The notes under the pieces were generated by a model. It had not been told where the DNA came from, did no database searches, and saw only the letters and a program-made list of their open reading frames with translations. Positions 1-8,444 of a stretch of 64,000 bases of DNA are shown piece after piece. The position numbers were made by a program, and so were the translations under genes. This DNA comes from Arenivirga flava (lineage in GTDB: Bacteria > Actinomycetota > Actinomycetes > Actinomycetales > Microbacteriaceae): contig NZ_BSUL01000001.1 of the NCBI RefSeq assembly GCF_030161575.1, forward strand, positions 2,213,809-2,277,808, written 5' to 3'. Each line of letters starts with the position of its first letter. The stretch's first letter is position 1.

Positions 1-124
1 CCCGAACGGATCCGGGGTCGACCCCGATGCCGTCGCCGGCACTCGATGCTCGCGCACGTGCTCGATGTCACGGCTGATGCCCAGTCGATGGTCCTTGATC
101 TCGCCGGCGGGCTGCTCGTTTAAT
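1..124. other. Window edge, no gene assigned
   Basis: The first 124 bases lie upstream of the riboswitch. One forward frame ends in TAA at 121-123, but its codons (CGA, CTT, GTT, GAT) are unlike the neighbouring genes, and a reverse frame also stays open. Either could be the end of a neighbouring gene outside the window; I cannot decide and assign nothing. Confidence 0.3.
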
Positions 125-220
125 GATCCCCGAAGGGGAGTAGTCCTCGCTGCGCATCCGTCAGTACGATCCCGTCCGGGGTCCGGTACGCAGGGCCCGA
201 CGGCCGATGAGACCTTCACG
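125..220 (+). promoter_or_regulatory. yybP-ykoY manganese riboswitch
   Basis: The sequence contains the signature parts of the yybP-ykoY aptamer: the GGGGAGTAG box at 135-143, a CCGTCAGTACG segment near 158-168, and the CNGATGAGACC box around 203-213, separated by GC-rich pairing arms. It lies in the leader of a TerC-family gene, the classic location of this Mn2+ sensor. The family is known to bind Mn2+ and switch on manganese export genes. A start codon at 207 in the same frame would sit inside the aptamer and is therefore not used. Confidence 0.85.
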
Positions 221-242
221 AGAGATCGTGGAGGTCTGTGTC

Positions 243-1289
243 ATGTCCGTGCCGTTATGGGCTTGGTTCGCTGTCCTGGGTGTGATCCTGGTGATGCTGA
301 TGGCCGATCTGGTCGCGCATCGTCGAGCGCACGTGATCGGCGTCCGCGAGGCCGCAGTGTGGTCGATCGTCTGGGTGGCCTTCGGCGTCGCATTCGGCGT
401 GCTCGTGTGGTCGTGGTGGGGTGCCGAGTTCGGGCAGCAGTACTTCGCCGGATACCTCATCGAGAAGTCGCTGGCCGTCGACAACGTGTTCGTCTGGGCG
501 ATCATCTTCGCCGCGTTCTCGGTCCCCCGCGAGTACCAGCACCGCGTGCTGTTCCTCGGGGTGCTGGGCGCCCTGGTCTTCCGCGGCATCTTCATCGCCG
601 CGGGCGCGGCGCTGATCGAGAACTTCGCGTGGATCCTGTACGTCTTCGCCGCCTTCCTCATCTACACGGGGTGGCGCATGTTCCGCTCGCGCAACGACCA
701 CATCCATCCCGAGCGTTCACGCGTGCTCAAGGTATTCCGCCGGTTCGTGCCGATGACCGACACCTACCACGGGCAGCGGTTCCTCGTCCGCAAGGCCGGG
801 GTCGTCGTCGCCACCCCGCTGCTCGCGGTGCTGGTGCTCGTGGAGCTCACCGACATCGTCTTCGCCGTCGACTCGATCCCCGCGATCTTCGCCGTCACGA
901 GCGAGCCGTTCCTCGTGTTCACCGCGAACGCGTTCGCGATCCTCGGCCTGCGGGCGATGTACTTCCTGCTCGCCGACCTCATCCACCGGTTCGTCTACCT
1001 GAAGGTGGGGCTGTCCTTCGTCCTCATCTGGGTGGGTGTCAAGATGCTGCTCCTGGACGTCGTGAAGATCCCCACCACCGTGAGCCTCGCGGTCGTGGCC
1101 ACGATCATCGCGGTGTCGATCGTCGCGAGCCTGCGAGCGACGCGCGGGCAGGGGCGTCAGGCCGTGCAGACCGCGGCGGCAGGATCGTTCCGCATCGCCA
1201 CCGACGAGGAGCTCGCCGCCGTGGAGCCGGTCTTCGGGCGACGGCGCCGGGAGGGCTACACGTCGGGACGGGGATCGACGGACACTTGA
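243..1289 (+). CDS. TerC/Alx-family integral membrane metal (Mn) exporter
   Basis: A 348-residue polytopic membrane protein of the TerC/Alx family, which moves Mn2+ out of the cell. The two family signatures are visible: SLAVDNVFVW near residue 78 and VELTDIVFAVDSIPA near residue 200, whose acidic residues lie in membrane segments. The ATG at 243 is chosen because GGAGG at 230-234 gives good spacing, whereas the upstream in-frame ATG at 207 falls in the riboswitch. The riboswitch implies induction by manganese. The C-terminal 40 residues are charged and probably cytosolic. The exact substrate is inferred from the riboswitch and from the family. Confidence 0.88.
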   Translation: MSVPLWAWFAVLGVILVMLMADLVAHRRAHVIGVREAAVWSIVWVAFGVAFGVLVWSWWGAEFGQQYFAGYLIEKSLAVDNVFVWAIIFAAFSVPREYQHRVLFLGVLGALVFRGIFIAAGAALIENFAWILYVFAAFLIYTGWRMFRSRNDHIHPERSRVLKVFRRFVPMTDTYHGQRFLVRKAGVVVATPLLAVLVLVELTDIVFAVDSIPAIFAVTSEPFLVFTANAFAILGLRAMYFLLADLIHRFVYLKVGLSFVLIWVGVKMLLLDVVKIPTTVSLAVVATIIAVSIVASLRATRGQGRQAVQTAAAGSFRIATDEELAAVEPVFGRRRREGYTSGRGSTDT

Positions 1290-1323
1290 CGCGGCGCTCC
1301 GCGCCGGGCGCGGGAGCAGCAGC

Positions 1324-2616
1324 TCAGCCCGTCAGCGCCTCGAAGGCGACGACCGGGCCGGGCCGCATCCGCTGCTCCCGCGCCACCGCGGCCAGCGCGG
1401 CACGGCGTTCGGCGGGCAGGTCGAGCACCGCGGCGATCGCCCGCGCCAGCTCGGCGGCGCCGGCCGTGTTCGGGTCGAGGGATGCGCCGAAGCCGACCCG
1501 CTCGATGGCGGCGGCTCCGGCGAACTGGTCGGTCGAGAACGGCAGCACCACGAGGGGCACGCCGGAGCCGATGGACTCGGTAACCGAGTTGTTCCCACCG
1601 TGGGTGACGGCGGCGGACGCGTCGCGCAGCAAGCGCACCTGGGGCAGGAAGGACCGCACGAGCCAGCCGTCGGGCACGGGGCCGAGCGCGGCGGCCTCGG
1701 TCGAGCCGGTCGCGATCGCAGCGCGCACGCCGAGCGAGCGCAGCGCCTCGGCGACGCGGGCGAGCACATCGTCGCGCACCGAGAGGAAGCTGCCGAAGCT
1801 CACGTACACGTACGGGTCGCCCTGCCCGATCCAGGCCTCGACCTCGGCGTCGGCGGGCTCGTCACGCCGGGTCGAGCCCAGGAAGGCGCTCGGCGGCAGC
1901 ACGCGGCCGTCGCCCTCGGCGAGCGCCGCCGGGTAGTTGTAGAGCACCGTGCCGCCGTGCGCGGCGAAGGCGTCCTCGACCGGGGCAGCGGAGGCGTCCA
2001 GTTCGCGCGCCGCCGCGTTCCACTGCTCGGTGAAGTTGCGGGAGACCCGCTCGCAGAGCGTGCGCAGCTCGGCGAGCTGCGCCGCATCCGCTCGCACCGC
2101 CGACGGCCAGGCCGCGGGGGAGCCGTAGACCTCGCCTGCGACCGGCAGGGCGCTCGGATGCCCCAGCACGACGTCCGCGTACGGCACGTCGGCGGTGTGC
2201 AGCGCCAGCCGCGCGCTGAACGCGAGGTGGTCGACGAGGATCGCGTCAGGACGGATGCGGTCGACGATCTCGAGCGTCGCCCGCGCCCTGCCGACCGGGT
2301 CCCACATGAGGTCGGTGAGGCGCTCGCGCGCCTGGTAGCGCAGCGTCGGCACCATGCCCTCGCGGGTGGCGGCGAAGAAGCCCTCGAGCGAGGCGGCCTC
2401 CTCGGCCTGCTGCTCGGCGGTGCGCATCACCCCGCCGTTGGAGCCGCGCCCGAGCGGCAGGTCGACGCGGCGCAGACCGAACGATCGCACGATCGGGTCG
2501 GTGGCTGGACCGGTGGCCACGACGACGTCCTCGCCGGCGTCGCGCCAGGCCGTCGCGAGCGTGGCGAGGGGCAGCAGGTGCGAGGCGTAGTCGGGGCTGA
2601 TGACGAGCAGGCTCAC
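1324..2616 (-). CDS. UGT/MGT-type glycosyltransferase (GT1 family)
   Basis: A 430-residue GT-B fold enzyme resembling macrolide and glycolipid glycosyltransferases. The N-terminal half starts with a nucleotide-fold beta strand and a PDYASHLLPLATLA segment (acceptor side). The C-terminal half has the NDP-sugar signature around residues 330-370: SFLPQVRLL, then VTHGGNNSVTESIGSGVP, then PFSTDQFAGA. GTG start; the gene overlaps the upstream HEAT-glycosyltransferase by four bases (GTGA), so the two are translationally coupled. Donor and acceptor are unknown. It could decorate a secondary metabolite or a glycolipid made with the neighbouring pyruvyl transferase. Confidence 0.82.
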   Translation of the reverse strand: MSLLVISPDYASHLLPLATLATAWRDAGEDVVVATGPATDPIVRSFGLRRVDLPLGRGSNGGVMRTAEQQAEEAASLEGFFAATREGMVPTLRYQARERLTDLMWDPVGRARATLEIVDRIRPDAILVDHLAFSARLALHTADVPYADVVLGHPSALPVAGEVYGSPAAWPSAVRADAAQLAELRTLCERVSRNFTEQWNAAARELDASAAPVEDAFAAHGGTVLYNYPAALAEGDGRVLPPSAFLGSTRRDEPADAEVEAWIGQGDPYVYVSFGSFLSVRDDVLARVAEALRSLGVRAAIATGSTEAAALGPVPDGWLVRSFLPQVRLLRDASAAVTHGGNNSVTESIGSGVPLVVLPFSTDQFAGAAAIERVGFGASLDPNTAGAAELARAIAAVLDLPAERRAALAAVAREQRMRPGPVVAFEALTG

Positions 2617-4763
2617 CGCGCCGCCCCCGCGAGGGGGATCGGGCCGGTGAACGCGACGAGCCGCGCCTCGTCGCGGGCGACGCCCGCGTAGACGGGACCG
2701 AGGGCCGCGGCCATCGCCTGGATCGTGAAGTGGTCGGCGACCATGGCGCGCGCCCGGCGGGCACGGTCGGGGTCGCCCTCGGCGGCGAGTGCCAGGCCGC
2801 CCTCCATGGCCTCGGCGAGCGCCGAGACGTCCCAGGTCGCGGCGAGCAGGCCGGTGTCGCCGTGCTCCACGTAGGTGGCGGGTCCGCCGCCGTCCGGTCC
2901 GACGACGACGAGGCCCGCCGCCATCGCCTCGAGGAGCGCCAGGCCGAACTCCTCCTTGAGGCTCGCGCAGACGTAGAGGCCGTTCGGGGCCGCGAGGCCG
3001 GGCACGCCCGTGCGCACGGCGGCGAGCCAGCGGGCGGCGACGTCGTTGCCGCGGTGACCGGCGAGCAGCAGGCCCGCATCCGCTCGTCCGTCCGCGTCGA
3101 CGAGGGCGTCGATGGCGTCGAGCTGCTCGCGCTCGTCGAGGGAGGGGTGCTCGAGGTCGCCGCCGATGACGAGCAGGTTGGCGCGCTCGCGCAGCGGGCC
3201 CTCGGCCCAGGCGCGCACGAGCGTGGCGGTGCCCTTGACGCGGTGCACGCGGCCGAGGGTGGCGATCAGCGGCAGGCCGCGGCGCTCGGCGGGCAGCGTC
3301 TCGAGCAGCTCGCGCAGTTCGCCGAAGGCGGGGTGGGCCTCCGCACCGTCCAGCGCCTCGGCGACCGAGCGCTCGATGAGGGCGAGATCGACGCCCTCCG
3401 CCACGATCGTGTGCCGCTCCGGATGCGCGCCGATGTCGATGCCGACGAGCGAGCGCATGTCCTCGGCGAGCGCGGGGCGCGGGAAGAGCACGGTATGCGC
3501 GGCGTTGGCGGCCAGGCGCTGCACGAGATCGGCGCGGAACCAGTAGTGCTCGCGCAGGTCGACCTCGCCGAAGGTCTCGCGGGTGAGCGCGCCGGAGCGG
3601 TCGAGCGACTCGATCACCGAGTGCGGGTCCGGGGCGACCGTGAACACCACGGGGATGCCGAGCTCGCGCGCGACGTCGGCGGCGGCGAGGCTGCCGACGT
3701 CGGCCATGCGCAGGTGCAGCAGGTCGATGCGGCCTGCGGCGCGCAGCACCCGGCGGATGCCGCGGCGCGCGTTCACCCGCAGCGGCCAGGCGGCGGCCGA
3801 GGGCACCGGGGTGGCCGCGAGCGGGGCGTGCCCGTAACCGTGGCCGCGCTCCGTCGGCACCGCGGCGAGGTCCTCGAGGGCCTGGTCGACGGAGCCGCGC
3901 GAGATGGTGACGACCCGCCGCACGTCGGCCGTCGCGTCGGCCACGAGCGCGTCGCCGAGGCGGACGAGCAGCGTGGCGATGCCGCCGTTGTCGCCCGCGC
4001 CCGCGGCGGTGAGCGCGGGGTCGATGTCGGCGTGCAGGAACAGCTGCGCCACCGTGAGGCCGTCGCCGGAGGTCGGATGCGCGGGCGCCGGCTGCAGGTC
4101 CACGAGCGCCAGGCGGGCGGCGTCGCCGACCGCCTCGGGCTCCGCGGCGAGCGTCTCGAGCACGGCCGCCGCGACGCCCGGTCGCTGACCGAGGGCGGCG
4201 ACCGCGGCGACGCGCACGACGGGCGCCTCGTCCGCATCCGCTGCGATGCCGAGCAGCGGACGCGTGGCGATGCGGTGCCGCACCAGGCCGAGCGTCTCGA
4301 CGAGCCGGGCGCGCTGCTCGGGCTCGCGGGTGCCGAGCAGGGCGGCCTCGAGCGCCACGGCGAGGGTCTCGCCGAGGGCCGTGGACCACTGCTCGAGGGT
4401 CGTCTGGGCGAGCATGCCGCTGAAGCCGCCGGCTGCGGCCATGCCGATCAGCCGGCCCACCGCCTCGTAGCGGGGCAGGTTGCGACCGAGCGCCCAGGCG
4501 GCGTGCTCGCGGATGAACGGGCGCCCGTCCGACAGCGCCGCGGTGAGGGTGGCGGCGGCCTGCTCGTCGAAGCTGCCGGCGAGGGCGTGCACGGCCGCGA
4601 TGGCGGTCACCTGGTCGTCGCCGGCGATCGCGGCGGTGAGGATGCGGATGGTGCGGGGCCCCGGCTCCCGGGCGGCCTCGAAGGCCAGCTCGTCGGCGAG
4701 GTGCAGCGCGTCGATGATGCGCGGCGCATCGCGCACGGCGTCCAGCGCGGTCTGGATTCCCAT
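2613..4763 (-). CDS. HEAT-repeat protein fused to a GT4-type glycosyltransferase
   Basis: A 716-residue two-part protein. Residues ~1-240 are alanine-rich helical repeats of HEAT/armadillo type (for example RPFIREHAAWALGRN and APVVRVAAVAALGQ), usually protein-interaction scaffolds. Residues ~300-700 are a GT-B glycosyltransferase: LGRVHRVKGTATLVRAW marks the nucleotide-binding domain and EEFGLALLEAMAAG supplies the E-x7-E motif of GT4 enzymes. The ATG at 4763 has a GAGAGGG ribosome site. It heads a two-gene leftward operon and diverges from a pyruvyl transferase. The HEAT/GT fusion is unusual; its substrate cannot be read from sequence. Confidence 0.82.
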   Translation of the reverse strand: MGIQTALDAVRDAPRIIDALHLADELAFEAAREPGPRTIRILTAAIAGDDQVTAIAAVHALAGSFDEQAAATLTAALSDGRPFIREHAAWALGRNLPRYEAVGRLIGMAAAGGFSGMLAQTTLEQWSTALGETLAVALEAALLGTREPEQRARLVETLGLVRHRIATRPLLGIAADADEAPVVRVAAVAALGQRPGVAAAVLETLAAEPEAVGDAARLALVDLQPAPAHPTSGDGLTVAQLFLHADIDPALTAAGAGDNGGIATLLVRLGDALVADATADVRRVVTISRGSVDQALEDLAAVPTERGHGYGHAPLAATPVPSAAAWPLRVNARRGIRRVLRAAGRIDLLHLRMADVGSLAAADVARELGIPVVFTVAPDPHSVIESLDRSGALTRETFGEVDLREHYWFRADLVQRLAANAAHTVLFPRPALAEDMRSLVGIDIGAHPERHTIVAEGVDLALIERSVAEALDGAEAHPAFGELRELLETLPAERRGLPLIATLGRVHRVKGTATLVRAWAEGPLRERANLLVIGGDLEHPSLDEREQLDAIDALVDADGRADAGLLLAGHRGNDVAARWLAAVRTGVPGLAAPNGLYVCASLKEEFGLALLEAMAAGLVVVGPDGGGPATYVEHGDTGLLAATWDVSALAEAMEGGLALAAEGDPDRARRARAMVADHFTIQAMAAALGPVYAGVARDEARLVAFTGPIPLAGAAR

Positions 4764-4886
4764 GTGACCCTCTCGGTTCCCGGACCGCCGCGTTCCGCGG
4801 TGGCACGCCAGCGTATTCGGAGCGAGCGGACGCGCCATAGCCTTGAAGCCGGCCCGCAGCATCTCGTCATCGGAAAGGCACCGAAC
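4764..4886. promoter_or_regulatory. Divergent promoter region of the glycosyl cluster
   Basis: This 123-bp spacer separates the two divergent operons. A TACGCT -10-like hexamer on the minus strand lies at 4810-4815 and a TAGCCT hexamer on the plus strand at 4838-4843, each about 40-50 bases from its start codon. Both genes have ribosome sites. Shared regulation of the two arms is inferred. Confidence 0.45.
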
Positions 4887-6062
4887 ATGCACGTACTGGT
4901 CATCGGAGACGTCGGCGTGATCGACGGCATGATGCACATCGGCGACGAGGCGATGTTCGAGGCGGCGGTCGACGAGCTCCGCGCGCGGGGCGTCGAGGCG
5001 GTCGGCGTCTCCTCGGTGCCCGAGGAGTCCGCCGAGCGCTACGGCATCCGCTGCGTGCCCCGGCTCGGCTTCGGCGGGCTCGACCGCGCGGCCTCCGAGG
5101 CCCGCGCGGCGCAGCTGATCGCAGCGGCGCGCGGCGCGCATCCGCTCCCCGAAGACGACGTGGCCCTGCCGGCGCTCGAGGCCCTGCGCGGTGCGAGCGG
5201 GCTCCTGAACGCCGGCGGCGGCAACCTCGCCTCGCGCTGGCACGTGCACGTCTTCGAGCGCTCGACGCTGGCCGCCATGGCCGGGGCGCTCGGCGTGCCG
5301 GTCGTCGTCAGCGGTCAGACCTTCGGGCCGGACCTGATCGAAGCGGATGCGGCGCTCGTCGCCGGCATGGTCCGCTCGGCCGCGCTCGCCTCGGTGCGCG
5401 AGCCCGACTCGCTGGCGCTGGCGCGCAGCTGGCGCGACGACGTGCGGATGCTCGTCGACGACGCCTCCTTCCTCACGGATGCGCGCACCGACGGCGGCGT
5501 GCTCGTGAGCCTCTCCGGATGGTTCGACCACCGGCCCGCGGAGGTCGTCGAGGCGGCGATCGCGCGGGTCGTCGACCACGCGGCCGACGTCGTGGGCGGG
5601 CCGGTGCGCTTCCTCGCGCACTTCGGCCCGCTCGACGACCCGGCGCCGACCCGCGGCGATGCGGCGCTGCACGAGCGCCTGCGCGAGCGGATGACCGCAC
5701 CGAGCGAGGTCGTGCCCACGGGCTCCTCCGTCGAGGCCGCCGCGCTCGCTCGCGGCGCGGCGCTGCTCGTGACGAGCCGCTACCACCCGGCCGTCTTCGC
5801 CGCGCCAGCCGGCGTGCCCGTGCTGGCCATCGAGGTCGACGAGTACACCCGCATCAAGCTGACCGGTGCGCTCGGGCACTGGGGCGCGCATCCGCCGCTG
5901 CCGGTGGACGAGCTCGACGCGACGGGGACGGCTCGGGTCGAGACGCTGCACGGGGACCGCACCGCGATCGCGGCCGCGGCGACCGCACGCGAGCCCGCGC
6001 ACCGCGCCGATACGGCGACGTGGTGGGACGAGGTGGCGGCCGTGTTCGGTGCCGCGCGATGA
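4887..6062 (+). CDS. Polysaccharide pyruvyl transferase family protein
   Basis: A 391-residue protein of the polysaccharide pyruvyl transferase family (CsaB/WcaK type), which transfers pyruvate from phosphoenolpyruvate to sugars to form ketals. Visible features are an N-terminal VIGDVGVIDGMMHIGDEAMF segment, the GLLNAGGGNL glycine-rich loop near residue 110, VSGQTFGPDL, and the C-terminal TSRYHPAVFA segment carrying the conserved Arg/His. GGAAAGG precedes the ATG at 4887. Its stop overlaps the start of the nucleoside hydrolase (ATGA). With two glycosyltransferases alongside, pyruvylation of a glycan or glycolipid is plausible but inferred. Confidence 0.82.
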   Translation: MHVLVIGDVGVIDGMMHIGDEAMFEAAVDELRARGVEAVGVSSVPEESAERYGIRCVPRLGFGGLDRAASEARAAQLIAAARGAHPLPEDDVALPALEALRGASGLLNAGGGNLASRWHVHVFERSTLAAMAGALGVPVVVSGQTFGPDLIEADAALVAGMVRSAALASVREPDSLALARSWRDDVRMLVDDASFLTDARTDGGVLVSLSGWFDHRPAEVVEAAIARVVDHAADVVGGPVRFLAHFGPLDDPAPTRGDAALHERLRERMTAPSEVVPTGSSVEAAALARGAALLVTSRYHPAVFAAPAGVPVLAIEVDEYTRIKLTGALGHWGAHPPLPVDELDATGTARVETLHGDRTAIAAAATAREPAHRADTATWWDEVAAVFGAAR

Positions 6063-7009
6063 GCGGTCACCCCGACGGCCCGGGCCTGCCCCTGGTCATC
6101 GACACCGACACCGCCGCCGACGACTGCTTCGCCCTGCTCGTCGGGCTGCTCGACCCCCGTGCCGACCTGCGCGCGATCACGATGGTCGCCGGCAACGTCG
6201 GCTTCGACCAGCAGGTCGAGAACGCCTTCCTCACCCTCGAGCTCGCCGGCCGGGCGGGGCAGGTGCCCGTGCACCGGGGCGCCCGGCAGCCGCTCGTGCA
6301 GCCGTGGATCAGCGCGGAGGAGGTGCACGGCGACGGGGCCGGCGGTCTGCGCCGCACCGGCGACGACCGCCCCGACGCCGAGCCGGCGCAGGACGCCCTG
6401 GTGCGGCTCGCCGAGCAGCACGCCGGCGAGCTGACCGTCGTCGCGATCGGACCGCTCACCAACCTCGCCCTCGCGGTGCGGCGCGACCCGGCGTTCGCCT
6501 CCCGGGTGCGCGAGCTCGTCGTCATGGGCGGCTCGCTCAACGGGCGCGGCAACGTCACGCCGGCGGCCGAGTACAACATCCACGTCGACCCCGAGGCGGC
6601 GCAGATCGTGCTCGACGCGGGGTTCCCGTCCATCCGCTTCGTCACCTGGGATCCGCTCTCACTGCAGCACGCCGTGTTCGATGCGGGCCGCATCGAACGC
6701 ATCCGCCGGCTCGGCACGCCGCTCGGGGACTTCTTCGTGCGGGCCAATCAGGCCAGCTTCGACTTCGACGTCGCGATGGGCGTCGGCGGCTCGGTGCACT
6801 GCGACACCCTCGCCGTGCTGCTGGCGCTCGACCCCGCACTCGCCGAGGTCGAGCGCCGCTACGACGTGGCGGTCGAGCTGGCCGGCACGCACACGCGCGG
6901 CGCGACGGTGTTCGACTGGCACGCGCCGAGGGGCGGCAACGCGACGGCGATCGAGCGGATCGACGGCGAACGGCTGTTCGAGTACGTGCTGCGGCTGCTC
7001 TCGCGCTGA
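6059..7009 (+). CDS. Inosine-uridine-type nucleoside hydrolase
   Basis: A 316-residue calcium-dependent nucleoside N-ribohydrolase of the IunH/Rih family, which splits nucleosides into base and ribose. The hallmark metal site DTDTAADD is at residues ~15-22. VVMGGSLNGRGNVTPAAEYNI near residue 160 matches the conserved VMGG...AEFN block and GVGGSVHCDTLAV is the C-terminal metal-ligand block. The start overlaps the previous stop by four bases, so it is coupled to the pyruvyl transferase. Its place in a glycosyl cluster is odd: it may act on a nucleoside-like product or may be a salvage enzyme. Specificity is unknown. Confidence 0.88.
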   Translation: MSGHPDGPGLPLVIDTDTAADDCFALLVGLLDPRADLRAITMVAGNVGFDQQVENAFLTLELAGRAGQVPVHRGARQPLVQPWISAEEVHGDGAGGLRRTGDDRPDAEPAQDALVRLAEQHAGELTVVAIGPLTNLALAVRRDPAFASRVRELVVMGGSLNGRGNVTPAAEYNIHVDPEAAQIVLDAGFPSIRFVTWDPLSLQHAVFDAGRIERIRRLGTPLGDFFVRANQASFDFDVAMGVGGSVHCDTLAVLLALDPALAEVERRYDVAVELAGTHTRGATVFDWHAPRGGNATAIERIDGERLFEYVLRLLSR

Positions 7010-7027
7010 GCGGAGCCGGCCGCTCGC

Positions 7028-7033
7028 TAGCGT
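7028..7033 (+). promoter_or_regulatory. Leaderless-type -10 element
   Basis: TAGCGT ends six bases before the ATG at 7040, the spacing that puts the transcription start at the start codon, as in actinobacterial leaderless genes. No ribosome site precedes this gene. Confidence 0.5.
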
Positions 7034-7039
7034 GACCCC

Positions 7040-7366
7040 ATGAGGAAACCTGCGAACCCCGCCTACTTCGCCATCGGCATCGCCTTCGCCGTGATCGCGC
7101 TCGTGTACTTCGGCACCGGCAACACCGTGGGCATCGCCTTCCTACCCGTCGGCATCACCTTCCTCATCCTCGCCTTCCAGGTTCCGAGGCCGAAGAAGGA
7201 TGCTCGGCGCGGCGCCTCCGACGGCGGCGCGCCCCTCGCGGGCACCAGCGGCGACGGCAGCGGACCGGCGGATGGGGGCGGTCGCCCCGATCCCGCTCCG
7301 ACGCACGGCTCGGACGGCGACGTCGGCGGCGGCTCCGACGGCGGAGGCGGCGGAGGCGGGGATTGA
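7040..7366 (+). CDS. Small two-helix membrane protein with Gly-rich tail
   Basis: A 108-residue protein I do not recognise. Two hydrophobic helices (residues ~8-27 and ~30-48) are followed by a PRPKKDARR basic stretch and a low-complexity tail rich in Gly, Asp and Ser. The basic segment after the second helix suggests the tail is cytosolic. The start is supported by a leaderless-type -10. It is not clearly in an operon with its neighbours. Function unknown. Confidence 0.6.
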   Translation: MRKPANPAYFAIGIAFAVIALVYFGTGNTVGIAFLPVGITFLILAFQVPRPKKDARRGASDGGAPLAGTSGDGSGPADGGGRPDPAPTHGSDGDVGGGSDGGGGGGGD

Positions 7367-7415
7367 GCCGCGCATGCGCGGTGCGCTCCCAGCGCCCAGG
7401 CACCAGGCTGGGGTC

Positions 7416-8338
7416 ATGCGAAACCTCGCGCTGATCGGCGCCGCCGCGGCCGTCCTGCTCCTGACCGCCTGCAGCGCGCCGGCCGAGCCCGGCGCATCCG
7501 CTTCCCCTCCGCCTCCACGCCCCCGTCGGCCTCGCCGGAGACCCCGGACCGGCCCGCCCTCGACGCCGCTTTCGCGGCCCTCGAGCAGCGCTTCGACGCC
7601 ACGCTCGGCGTCTACGCGATCGACACGGGCACGGGCGACGTGATCGAGTACGCCGCCGACGAGCGCTTCGGCTACGCCTCCACCCACAAGGCGCTCAGCG
7701 CGGCCGCCGTGCTCGCGGCGACGACCCCGGAGGAGTACGCGGCCGAGGTGCCCATCGAGCCCGGCAGCCTCGTGGAGTACTCGCCGATCACGCAGGAGCA
7801 CGTCGGCGGCACGATGACCCTGGCCGAAATCGCGGACGCGGCCGTGCGCTACAGCGACAACGCCGCCGGCAACGTGCTGCTCGACCGCCTCGGCGGCCCG
7901 GAGGGCTTCGAGCAGTGGCTGCGCGGCATCGGCGACGAGACCACGCTGCCCGACCGCCGCGAGACCGAGCTCAACGACGTCGCCCCCGGCGACGACCGCG
8001 ACACGAGCACGCCGCGCGCGCTCGCGACGAGCCTGCGCGCCGTCGCCGTGGACGATGCGCTCGACGAGGACGACCGGGAGACGCTCGTCGAGCTGCTCGT
8101 CGGCAACACGACCGGCGACGACCTCATCCGCGCCGGGCTGCCGGACGGATGGACGGTCGGCGACAAGACGGGATCGGCCGCGTACGGGACGCGCAACGAC
8201 ATCGCCGTCGCCTGGCCGGCGGAGGGCGAGCCGCCGCTCGTGCTCGCGGTGCTCTCGCAGCGCGGGGAGCCCGACGCCGACCACGACGACGAGCTCATCG
8301 CCGAGGCCGCGAGGCTCGTCGTGGGCGCGCTCGGCTGA
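7416..8338 (+). CDS. Class A beta-lactamase lipoprotein, frameshifted
   Basis: A serine beta-lactamase of Ambler class A with all catalytic motifs: S-T-H-K (Ser70/Lys73), S-D-N (130-132), E-T-E-L-N (Glu166...Asn170) and K-T-G (234-236). The enzyme hydrolyses beta-lactams outside the membrane. The lipoprotein signal peptide, with lipobox LLTAC, starts at 7416 in one frame, whereas the enzyme domain reads in another frame from about 7500. Adding one C to the CCCC run at 7504-7507 joins them into a continuous protein of about 307 residues. No usable start exists in the enzyme frame before GTG 7640, which is too close to the active site. Either a sequencing error or a recent null allele. Confidence 0.8.
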
Positions 8339-8444
8339 ACTCCCCGGCGCTTCGCACCGCTTCACCAGCCGCGCCGCGGTACCGTCGTGCTCCCGATCCG
8401 CGTTCAGCGGACGACGACCCGACTCGCGACGCAGGAGGATGCGC

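Noticed and set aside
65..1936. 623-residue forward reading frame
   Set aside because: Arginine-rich shadow of TerC and the reverse glycosyltransferase; no domain, no ribosome site and it runs through the riboswitch.
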